Below, in pieces: positions 1 to 5,984 of a stretch of DNA of 9,344 bases. Both the position numbers and the translations under genes were made by a program. Below the pieces are notes generated by a model. That model made no database searches. It was not told where the DNA came from and saw only the letters and a program-made list of their open reading frames with translations. Source of the DNA: Thermoplasmatales archaeon ex4484_6 (GTDB lineage Archaea > Thermoplasmatota > Penumbrarchaeia > Penumbrarchaeales > Penumbrarchaeaceae); assembly GCA_002254385.1 (NCBI GenBank), contig NJDO01000063.1, positions 1 to 9,344 on the forward strand, written 5' to 3'. The first letter of the stretch is position 1. Every line of letters starts with the position of its first letter.

Positions 1-1721
1 TCATCGAACACCGCGGTGGAGACCGCCAGGAGGGAATAGAACCATCCCCTGGTCTGGTCGATGCCCTCCGCAATGTAATCCCTGGGGAACTGCCGCTCGA
101 ACTCCTCCCGGTTCTCGAACGGATAGTGAAGAGAGGCGAAGAAGGCGGAGCCGGAATCATACCAGCAGTCAATTACATAATCCACCCTTTTCATCTCTTC
201 CCCGCATTCACTGCACGGGAAGGTTATCCTGTCCACATAGGGCCTGTGCAGCTCTGGTATGTCATCCTTTCCCGTAAGCTCCCTGATCTCGTCACGGGAC
301 CCTATGACATGTTCATGGCCGTTCCTGCATCTCCAAAGAGGCAGGGGCGTCCCCCAATATCTCTCCCGGGAGAGATTCCAGTCCTTGACCTCCTCCAGGA
401 AGTTGCCGAACCTGCCCCGCTTGATATTGGAGGGATGCCAGTTTATCTTCTCGTTGTTATCCATCAGGTTCTTGCGGAGCTCCGACATCCTGATGAACAC
501 GGACCTTCGGGCATAGTAGAGAAGGGGCGTATCACATCTCCAGCAGAACGGATACTGATGAGAGTACATGTGAACACCCTCCAGAAGACCCCTCTCCTCG
601 AGATCCCGGATGATTAGCTCGTCCGCATCCTTCACGAACATGCCCTTCCAGGGTGTCACCTCCTCCTTGAAGGTACCGTTGGGATGAACTGCCTGTACGA
701 ACGGGAGGTCGTATCTCATTCCCACCTGATAATCGTCCTCTCCGAATGCCGGAGCAATATGGACGATGCCGGTCCCATCCTCCATCGTGACGAAATCCGC
801 TGTTGTTATGAAATGCGCGGGTTTTTCCGGCTCGATGAAATTGTAAAGCGGTTCGTAGCTCATCCCCTCAAGGTCCGACCCGGTTATCCTCTGGATGACC
901 TCGTATTCCCCTTCCTTCAGCAGCTCATGCGCTCTCTTTTCCGCCAGAATCATCTCCTGGCCCTTGTAGGCAATTCTGAGGTAGAACTCGTCCGGGTTGA
1001 CCGCAAGTGCAACATTGGATATGAGGGTCCAGGGTGTCGTTGTCCATGCCAGGAGATAGGTGTTCTCCCTGGAGGCCGCCTTGAACTTGATGAAGATGGA
1101 GGGGTCCTCCACCTCCTTGTACCCCTGAGCCACCTCGTGGGATGACAGGGAGGTCCCGCACCTGGGACAGAAGGGCACGATCTGATGCCCCTCGGTGAGA
1201 AGGCCCTTCTTCCATATCTCCTTGAGGGACCACCACACGGATTCTATGTAGGAATCCTTCATTGTGATGTAGGGGTCCTTCAGGTCCAGAACGTAACCCA
1301 TTCTCTCGGTGAGCCTCGACCACAGGTCGATATGGGTGAAAACGGACTCCCTGCACTGCTTGATGAACGGCTCGATACCGTATTCCTCTATCTGGTCCTT
1401 GTTCTCGATCCCCAGCTTCCTCTCGACAGAGAGCTCCACGGGAAGGCCGTGACAGTCCCAGCCTCCCATCCTCGGAACGTAGAACCCCTTCATATTCCTG
1501 TGCCTGCACACGGTGTCCTTCACGGTCCTGGCAAAGACATGATGGATTCCCGGAGCCGCATTGGCTGTGGGGGGGCCCTCCAGGAAACGAAAGTATTCAT
1601 TTCCCTTGTTGTGCTCCAGAAGTCTGTCGATGATATCGAGGTCTCTCCAGCGCTTCAACACCTCGTTCTCGAGAGTGACCGAATCACCTGGCGGGTTCTG
1701 ACCTTCCCCATCGACATTCAC
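1..1721 (-). CDS. ileS: Isoleucyl-tRNA synthetase, N-terminal part (cut by window edge)
   Basis: Class Ia aminoacyl-tRNA synthetase that charges tRNA-Ile with isoleucine in the cytoplasm. The reading frame is open for 573 codons and leaves the window, so roughly half of a usual protein of about 1,000 residues is visible. The catalytic signature reads EGPPTANAAPGIHHVFA (residues 48-64), with GIHH in place of HIGH. The CP1 editing domain shows TTTPWTL (227-233) and HIAPAFGEDDY (321-331). Cysteine pairs (CPRCG, CWRCD, CSECGEE) look like zinc knuckles, and WYDSGS (520-525) is the usual Rossmann-fold motif. The KMSKS loop and anticodon-binding domain lie outside. I chose the GTG at 1721 because GGAGGC (1733-1728) sits 6 nt upstream and no better in-frame ATG exists. 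I followed the frame through the window and saw no frameshift. Confidence 0.96.
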   Translation of the reverse strand, partial: MNVDGEGQNPPGDSVTLENEVLKRWRDLDIIDRLLEHNKGNEYFRFLEGPPTANAAPGIHHVFARTVKDTVCRHRNMKGFYVPRMGGWDCHGLPVELSVERKLGIENKDQIEEYGIEPFIKQCRESVFTHIDLWSRLTERMGYVLDLKDPYITMKDSYIESVWWSLKEIWKKGLLTEGHQIVPFCPRCGTSLSSHEVAQGYKEVEDPSIFIKFKAASRENTYLLAWTTTPWTLISNVALAVNPDEFYLRIAYKGQEMILAEKRAHELLKEGEYEVIQRITGSDLEGMSYEPLYNFIEPEKPAHFITTADFVTMEDGTGIVHIAPAFGEDDYQVGMRYDLPFVQAVHPNGTFKEEVTPWKGMFVKDADELIIRDLEERGLLEGVHMYSHQYPFCWRCDTPLLYYARRSVFIRMSELRKNLMDNNEKINWHPSNIKRGRFGNFLEEVKDWNLSRERYWGTPLPLWRCRNGHEHVIGSRDEIRELTGKDDIPELHRPYVDRITFPCSECGEEMKRVDYVIDCWYDSGSAFFASLHYPFENREEFERQFPRDYIAEGIDQTRGWFYSLLAVSTAVFD

Positions 1722-1727
1722 CGATAT

Positions 1728-1733
1728 GCCTCC
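1728..1733 (-). promoter_or_regulatory. Ribosome binding site deciding the ileS GTG start
   Basis: GGAGGC on the minus strand lies 6 nt before the GTG at 1721. It is the evidence for a non-ATG start of ileS. Confidence 0.75.
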
Positions 1734-1774
1734 AGTTGGCTTCAGAGAGTGAAGGGAGAAAGAAGGTATGATAT

Positions 1775-1787
1775 TTAACATATATAC
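1775..1787 (-). promoter_or_regulatory. Archaeal TATA box for ileS
   Basis: The minus strand reads GTATATATGTTAA across these positions, a good archaeal TATA element. Transcription starting about 27 nt downstream of its centre (near 1756) would give a leader of about 35 nt that includes the GGAGGC ribosome site at 1733-1728. This is a motif call only. Confidence 0.6.
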
Positions 1788-1825
1788 AAGGAAAGAACGG
1801 GACAGGGGATCCTGCAATGATGAGG

Positions 1826-1838
1826 GGGAAATATTATC
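1826..1838 (+). promoter_or_regulatory. BRE/TATA-like promoter for the OsmC gene
   Basis: A purine run followed by an AT-rich box (GGGAAATATTATC) resembles an archaeal BRE plus TATA box. A start about 26 nt downstream (near 1859) would leave a leader of about 19 nt containing the AGGAGG site at 1865-1870. The TATA match is weaker than the one for ileS. Confidence 0.45.
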
Positions 1839-1864
1839 TACCACACGCCGATAGGAGATGCGTC

Positions 1865-1870
1865 AGGAGG
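1865..1870 (+). promoter_or_regulatory. Strong Shine-Dalgarno of the OsmC gene
   Basis: AGGAGG is placed 7 nt before the ATG at 1878 and fixes this start against longer readings of the same stretch in other frames. Confidence 0.7.
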
Positions 1871-1877
1871 ATCGTTC

Positions 1878-2300
1878 ATGGCCTATCTCAGAAAGGTGGA
1901 CGGATTGGCCCTTGCGGGATTCACGGAAAGCGGGCATATGGTTCCCATGGACACGAGCAGGAAGGTCGGTGGGTTCGAATCCGCCGCAGCACCCATGGAG
2001 CTTCTTCTCCAGTCGCTCATGGGCTGCACAGCAATGGATGTCATATCCATCCTTGTGAAGATGAAGGTCGAATACAGCGAATTCTGGATGACGGAGACCC
2101 ATGAGAGGAAAGAGGAGCATCCCAAGGTCTACACGAAGATCCACATGATATATCATCTGAAAGGAGATGATGTTGACCCGGAGAAGGTGAAGAAGGCGGT
2201 CAGACTCTCGCAGGAGCGATACTGCTCCGTAACGGCAATGCTCTCTGCCTCCGTCGACATCACCCATCATATCGAGATCAACGGCTCCCGGATCGACTGA
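1878..2300 (+). CDS. OsmC/Ohr-family protein (putative thiol peroxidase)
   Basis: A 140-residue OsmC-like protein. The family includes thiol-dependent peroxidases that reduce organic hydroperoxides, using two conserved cysteines. Both are present: Cys50 in the helix start LMGCTAMDV and Cys116 in ERYCSVTAML. The pattern AAAPMELLLQSLMGC (36-50) is the typical entry to the central helix, and the C-terminal strands (SASVDITHHIEI) match the fold. Length is normal for the YhfA-like branch. The ATG at 1878 is preceded by AGGAGG (1865-1870) at 7 nt spacing. It is transcribed divergently from ileS and converges with the trmO gene, overlapping its last 23 nt. Peroxidase activity is inferred from the family; some members have no proven substrate, so no gene symbol is given. 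Confidence 0.88.
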   Translation: MAYLRKVDGLALAGFTESGHMVPMDTSRKVGGFESAAAPMELLLQSLMGCTAMDVISILVKMKVEYSEFWMTETHERKEEHPKVYTKIHMIYHLKGDDVDPEKVKKAVRLSQERYCSVTAMLSASVDITHHIEINGSRID

Positions 2301-2772
2301 ACCGGTCATCCGCATAAGTGGACAGGAATTCATCGAGCTTTCCTTCCAGCCATCCTATCCTGACATCTTCCCGTTCATAACCCTGGGGAATGTATGGTTT
2401 GATATCCAGGACAGGGGTCCGGTCGATCATGTCAAGATCCCTTATATGCAGTATGCTGCCCTCCACACCATCCAATCTGCATATGTGAAAACCTATGGGA
2501 TTCGGTCTGCAGGGAGCTCTCGTGGAGAAAACACCCCTCTTCACATCGTCCAGAAAGGGTGTGACCTTCAGCCGGTATCCCTCGCACATATGCATGTGCG
2601 TCAGCATTATGATGTGAGAGAAGCCTTCAAGGTCCGACAGACCCGCCGCATATTCCTCCAGTATCTCGACGGTCCCTTCAATATCGTTGCCTGCTCTCGT
2701 CTGTATGGGAACCCCGGACGGTTCCCTGAAAGGGGACCGCACATATCCGATCGGCACGTATTCGATTTTCAT
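2278..2772 (-). CDS. trmO: TrmO/UPF0066 tRNA (N6-threonylcarbamoyladenosine37-N6)-methyltransferase
   Basis: A 164-residue protein of the TsaA/VirR/UPF0066 family. Its characterised member TrmO uses S-adenosylmethionine to methylate t6A37 of tRNA-Thr, forming m6t6A next to the anticodon. Diagnostic features are the N-terminal strand YVPIGYVRSPF (5-15), LEGFSHIIMLTHMH (48-61), the core signature RGVFSTRAPCRPNPIG (79-94) and LDMIDRTPVLDIKPYIP (113-129). Length fits the short form lacking the C-terminal extension seen in Escherichia coli. The ATG overlaps the maf stop as ATGA (2772-2769), and GGAGGT (2783-2778), inside the 3' end of maf, supplies the ribosome site at 5 nt spacing. It is the last gene of the purE operon and its final codons overlap osmC. 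Specificity is from the family and the exact tRNA target is unverified. Confidence 0.88.
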   Translation of the reverse strand: MKIEYVPIGYVRSPFREPSGVPIQTRAGNDIEGTVEILEEYAAGLSDLEGFSHIIMLTHMHMCEGYRLKVTPFLDDVKRGVFSTRAPCRPNPIGFHICRLDGVEGSILHIRDLDMIDRTPVLDIKPYIPQGYEREDVRIGWLEGKLDEFLSTYADDRFSRSGSR

Positions 2773-3401
2773 TGAGAACCTCCTTCCCTTCCCGTCACGG
2801 AACGTCCCACCGGTGAACCGTCACCCGAAATGTCCGAACCACCGCGGCTGAACCCTATAAGGGACAGCAGTCTTTCCAGCAGGACCATGGGCATGCCCGT
2901 AACGTTGTCTTTCTCCCCGGAGATCACACGGATCCCGAGATGGCTGTCATCCTGGATGCCGAAGGAGCCTGCCTTCCCCTTCCACATCCCGCTGGAGATG
3001 TATGTCTCGACAGCCTCGGCCCCACCGGACATGACCACTGCCGATACCTCGTATCCCGTGACGATCTTCCCCTTCTCCGCATCATGGACCGCCAACCCCG
3101 TATACACCTTCTGCGGGGCTCTCATCTGGAGGTGGAGCATCCTCCTGGCATCCTCCTCATCCCCGGGTTTCCCCAGGACAGTTCCCCCGCACAGAACGAC
3201 CGTATCCGCCCCGATGACGACATCGTTCACACCTCCCTCGACGGAGAGTGCCTTCCTCCTGGCATTCTCAACAACAAGCTCCCATGGGGGGCCGGAGTGG
3301 ATCTCCACGGATGCCGGTTCCATTACCCTGAAATGGTATCCGGCCTCCTCCATGAGCTTCTTCCTTCTCGGTGAGGATGAAGCAAGGACCAGCCCCATCA
3401 T
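2769..3401 (-). CDS. maf: Maf-family nucleotide pyrophosphatase
   Basis: Maf/HAM1-like nucleoside triphosphate pyrophosphatase, a house-cleaning enzyme that hydrolyses non-canonical or excess (d)NTPs to monophosphate and pyrophosphate. Signatures: LASSSPRRKK (6-15) forming the phosphate-binding loop, IGADTVV (63-69) with Asp66 as the likely catalytic base, LGKPGDEEDARRML (76-89), WKGKAGSFGIQD (140-151) and NVTGMP (166-171). These place it in Maf; the split between dTTP/UTP-type and m7GTP-type cannot be settled here. About 25 residues after the domain (RGGSDISGD to the end) are Gly/Ser-rich with no recognised fold, and they partly encode the ribosome site of trmO. Two consecutive ATGs occur (3401 and 3398); the second has better spacing (7 nt) from GGAG at 3409-3406. 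The guaA stop lies 1 nt upstream, so translation is probably coupled. Confidence 0.93.
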   Translation of the reverse strand: MMGLVLASSSPRRKKLMEEAGYHFRVMEPASVEIHSGPPWELVVENARRKALSVEGGVNDVVIGADTVVLCGGTVLGKPGDEEDARRMLHLQMRAPQKVYTGLAVHDAEKGKIVTGYEVSAVVMSGGAEAVETYISSGMWKGKAGSFGIQDDSHLGIRVISGEKDNVTGMPMVLLERLLSLIGFSRGGSDISGDGSPVGRSVTGREGGSQ

Positions 3402-3402
3402 A

Positions 3403-5235
3403 TCACTCCCATTCGATGGTCCCCGGGGGTTTGGATGTCACATCTACCCCGACTGCATCCACTCCCTCCATCGACATCAACCTCGGTACAAGGTCGTCGA
3501 GCAGTTCCCCGGGCAGTTCCGAGACCTCGGCTGTCATTGCTCTCTTCGACCAGACAGGTCGTATCACGACCAGCTCCCCTCCCTTGTAACCAACGGGAAC
3601 GAGAACGGTCGGGCACTGCCATATGGAATCGTAGAGGTCGTGACGCCGGAGGGCCTCCATCACCTCGTGATCGGCCTTCCTGAGAAGCTCCATCCTCTCC
3701 CGTGTGATCGTCCTCTCCACCGGTGTCGGGGGCTTCAGGGTCCGGGGGCTGAACATCAGAACGCAGCGGTTTATACCCCTGCAATCGTTTATCAGTCTGG
3801 TGGAGAAAAATTTGAGTTCCTTCCAATCCAGTTCTGAATCGTTCAACCATAATGCCACCGGATGCTCGTAGGACCTCGCATCCCCCTTGACCCCGACCGA
3901 CAGGACCGGAAGGACCAGTCCCTTCAGCCTGCTCCCCGCCCAATCATCCTCGTCCATACGTTTCAGGACTTGGGGCTGAATATTCCCCGCAGCTTCAAGA
4001 TTGCTGTCGATGAGAGCACGGTCCTGGCAGAGAGCCCTTATTCCCAGTCCCGGGCCGGGGAAAGGATGACGGTGCACAAGGTCGCGGGGAAGGCCGAGCA
4101 TTTCCCCGACCTGCCTCACCTCGGCCTTGTAGAGCTCCTTCACCGGTTCCATGACCCTGCCCTCGGATATCATTTCCATGATGACGTCCACCCTGTTGTG
4201 GTGGGTCTTGATGACATCGGCATTCATGGTCCCGCCGCTCTCGATCGTATCCGGATACAGGGTCCCCTGTGCCAGAACCCAGTCATTCTCCCTTGCGGCG
4301 GATGCTTCATCGTTGATTATATCTATGAACAGCCTGCCTATGATCTTCCTCTTTTCCTCCGGTTCCACTACACCCTTGAGAGCGTCCAGATATCTTCGGG
4401 ATGCATTCACCACCTTCAGGTTCCCGAGACCCTGCTCTCTCAACGCCTGCTCCACCATCCTGGATTCGTCCTTTCTCATCAATCCGGTATCGACGTGAAT
4501 GAAATACGTGCTATCCTCCGGAAGGGCCCTGTTGAGCAGGGTGGCCACGACCGTGGAGTCAACACCCCCGCTGACCAGGCAGAGCACCTTCCTGCCCCCG
4601 GCCTCCATCCTTATCCTTTCAATTATCTCCTCCAGGTTGGATTCCGCCGTCCAGTCGGGACGGGCCGAGCAGATGTCCAGGACGAAGTTCGAGAGCATCT
4701 CCGTCCCGTGTCTCGTATCCTCCACTTCCGGATGGAACTGGAACCCCCATCTCTTCCTTCCGATGTCCGACATGGCCGCAACGGGGCAGTTCGGGGTGGA
4801 CCCTATGGTCATGAATCCTTCGGGGAGAACCGTTACCTTGTCGCCGTGGCTCATCCACACCCTGTCATCCTGGGGAATACCCCTGAAGATCGGGTCATCC
4901 TTCCTTTTGAGGCTGGCAAACCCGTATTCCTTCCTGTCGGAGCCTTCCACGGATCCCCCGTAATGAATGGCTATCTGATGCATACCGTAGCACAGTCCCA
5001 GAATGGGAACGTCCAGTCCCAGTATATCGGGGTTCAACCTGACCGACCCCTCCTCATGGATCGAATCCGGGCCCCCCGAAAGGATTATTCCTTTCAGACC
5101 CTCTGGCAGGTCCTCCACACTGCATGAAGGAAGAACTATGAGCGTCTTCACATGGACCGTGTTCCTGACCTTTGTCGCTATCAGGTGAGCGAACTGGCCA
5201 CCATTGTCCACAATGGCGATGGTATCATGCATCAT
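3403..5235 (-). CDS. guaA: GMP synthase (glutamine-hydrolysing), fused long form
   Basis: Converts XMP, ATP and glutamine to GMP, the last step of guanylate synthesis. The protein has 610 residues. The N-terminal class I glutamine amidotransferase domain carries Cys82 (LGLCYGMH) and the partners His168 and Glu170 (FQFHPEV). The ATP pyrophosphatase domain has the PP-loop SGGVDS (222-227), GTLYPDTIESG (323-333) and HRHPFPGPGLGIR (387-399). The C-terminal dimerisation region is about 85 residues longer than in Escherichia coli (525 aa). It holds a first unit with VGVKGDARSY (446-455) and RLINDCRGINR (479-489), then a second ending SKPPGTIEWE (601-610), the arrangement of human GMP synthetase. 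The N-terminus DNGGQ (10-14) recalls archaeal GuaAa subunits. It overlaps purE by 4 nt. Start: two ATGs at 5235 and 5232; GGTGAT (5243-5238) is better spaced from the second. Confidence 0.97.
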   Translation of the reverse strand: MMHDTIAIVDNGGQFAHLIATKVRNTVHVKTLIVLPSCSVEDLPEGLKGIILSGGPDSIHEEGSVRLNPDILGLDVPILGLCYGMHQIAIHYGGSVEGSDRKEYGFASLKRKDDPIFRGIPQDDRVWMSHGDKVTVLPEGFMTIGSTPNCPVAAMSDIGRKRWGFQFHPEVEDTRHGTEMLSNFVLDICSARPDWTAESNLEEIIERIRMEAGGRKVLCLVSGGVDSTVVATLLNRALPEDSTYFIHVDTGLMRKDESRMVEQALREQGLGNLKVVNASRRYLDALKGVVEPEEKRKIIGRLFIDIINDEASAARENDWVLAQGTLYPDTIESGGTMNADVIKTHHNRVDVIMEMISEGRVMEPVKELYKAEVRQVGEMLGLPRDLVHRHPFPGPGLGIRALCQDRALIDSNLEAAGNIQPQVLKRMDEDDWAGSRLKGLVLPVLSVGVKGDARSYEHPVALWLNDSELDWKELKFFSTRLINDCRGINRCVLMFSPRTLKPPTPVERTITRERMELLRKADHEVMEALRRHDLYDSIWQCPTVLVPVGYKGGELVVIRPVWSKRAMTAEVSELPGELLDDLVPRLMSMEGVDAVGVDVTSKPPGTIEWE

Positions 5236-5756
5236 ATATCACCGATCACTTCCTCCGCCGATGCCAAGACCTTCTCCCGCATCCTGATGGTGTAACGGTC
5301 AAGAGCCGAAAGACACGCATCATCGTTCAATGCAAGGATCCTTGCTGCGAGGAGGGCGGCATTGTCTCCCCTGTCGACCCCCACGGATCCTACGGGGACG
5401 CCGGGGGGCATCTGCACTATGGAGAGAAGGGAATCGAACGGGACCTTCCCCGAGACCGGAACGCCTATCACAGGTTTTCGGGTATGTGAAGCGACCACTC
5501 CCGGAAGAGCGGCCGAAAGCCCCGCAATCGCTATGAAGACGCTGGCCCCGGACCTCTTCACGGCATCCTCGACCAGATCAGGGGTCCTGTGCGCCGACGC
5601 CACCGAAATACCGTAATCCAACTCCAGCTCCTCAAGAATGCCTATCGCCTTTCTTGCCACAGGTAGATCGCTCTTCGATCCCATGATTATGTGGACCGTG
5701 CACTTTTCGGATGGGACAAGATGGGCGGTCCCCGAAGCCGATTCATTTTCCGTCAT
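5232..5756 (-). CDS. purE: Phosphoribosylaminoimidazole carboxylase catalytic subunit
   Basis: PurE makes carboxyaminoimidazole ribonucleotide in de novo purine synthesis, either as N5-CAIR mutase or by direct AIR carboxylation. The core begins at VHIIMGSKSDLP and continues with VASAHRTPDLV, AIAGLSAALPGVVAS, SLLSIVQMPPG and the archaeal-style VGVDRGDNAALLAARIL; from memory it closely resembles methanogen PurE. No purK is seen in the window, so the CO2 source is undecided. The frame opens with an ATG at 5777, giving 181 residues, but that codon abuts the TATA box (5778-5785). The ATG at 5756 (174 residues) lies about 26 nt from the box centre, where transcription should begin, so I prefer a leaderless start there. 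Even so, about 20 residues rich in Glu, Ser and Ala precede the usual start. It is the first gene of purE-guaA-maf-trmO, and its stop overlaps guaA as ATGA. Confidence 0.95.
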   Translation of the reverse strand: MTENESASGTAHLVPSEKCTVHIIMGSKSDLPVARKAIGILEELELDYGISVASAHRTPDLVEDAVKRSGASVFIAIAGLSAALPGVVASHTRKPVIGVPVSGKVPFDSLLSIVQMPPGVPVGSVGVDRGDNAALLAARILALNDDACLSALDRYTIRMREKVLASAEEVIGDI

Positions 5757-5777
5757 GGAGGCGGGAAGAGATTCCAT

Positions 5778-5790
5778 TTAATAAATGATT
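5778..5790 (-). promoter_or_regulatory. TATA box of the purE-guaA-maf-trmO operon
   Basis: The minus strand reads AATCATTTATTAA here, with TTTATTAA at 5785-5778 as the TATA element. The distance to the ATG at 5756 is about 26 nt, the usual TATA-to-start spacing in archaea, which argues for a leaderless purE message. No Shine-Dalgarno is visible before either candidate ATG. Confidence 0.6.
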
Positions 5791-5796
5791 TCTAGG

Positions 5797-5881
5797 GTTC
5801 GAACGGGGTGAAAGACAACCGTAAGGCCCTTATGCGGCACCCGTCGGGTACAAGATCCCTGAATGCCGAATGATCTGAATT
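5797..5881. promoter_or_regulatory. Candidate operator elements between purE and the CBS gene
   Basis: The gap between the two divergent promoters holds three small symmetric or repeated elements: the 8-bp palindrome GTTCGAAC (5797-5804), just upstream of the purE TATA box; the 11-bp inverted repeat ACCCGTCGGGT (5839-5849); and a threefold imperfect repeat CTGAATG, CCGAATG, CTGAATT (5859-5881), about 30 nt upstream of the CBS-gene TATA box. Each could be a regulator site, but all are short enough to arise by chance. Confidence 0.25.
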
Positions 5882-5907
5882 TCCGCCCGATGTGAAATGA
5901 GGGCAAA

Positions 5908-5919
5908 TCTTGATATATG
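5908..5919 (+). promoter_or_regulatory. TATA box of the CBS/HPF-like gene
   Basis: TCTTGATATATG, preceded by a purine-rich BRE-like stretch, forms an archaeal-style core promoter. Transcription would begin near 5940, giving a leader of about 45 nt with the GGAGGTG site at 5972-5978. Confidence 0.55.
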
Positions 5920-5971
5920 CTTCGGACCTCTCTTTACCATGCAGGAGAGACCATGTTGATCCCCCGAATGT

Positions 5972-5978
5972 GGAGGTG
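5972..5978 (+). promoter_or_regulatory. Shine-Dalgarno deciding the start of the CBS/HPF-like gene
   Basis: GGAGGTG lies 6 nt before the ATG at 5985. It rules out the longer reading from a TTG at 5910, which falls inside the TATA box. Confidence 0.8.
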
Positions 5979-5984
5979 TGTGAG

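Noticed and set aside
925..1509. Minus-strand open frame of 194 codons within the ileS region
   Set aside because: It is in a different frame from the ileS reading, which shows HIGH-like, editing and zinc-knuckle motifs throughout; this frame shows none.
3862..5127. Long plus-strand open frame (421 codons) opposite guaA, and another of 335 codons at 2830-3837 opposite maf and guaA
   Set aside because: They are antisense to strongly conserved genes, have no recognisable motifs, and are low-complexity in His, Pro, Ser and Arg, as expected from the codon bias of the opposite strand.
5791..5810. GGTTCGAA, resembling a tRNA T-loop
   Set aside because: The flanking bases cannot form a T stem on either strand, and no acceptor, D or anticodon arms are found nearby.
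5910..5984. N-terminal extension of the CBS/HPF-like protein from a TTG at 5910
   Set aside because: The TTG falls within the TATA box and has no ribosome site, whereas the ATG at 5985 has GGAGGTG at 6 nt spacing.
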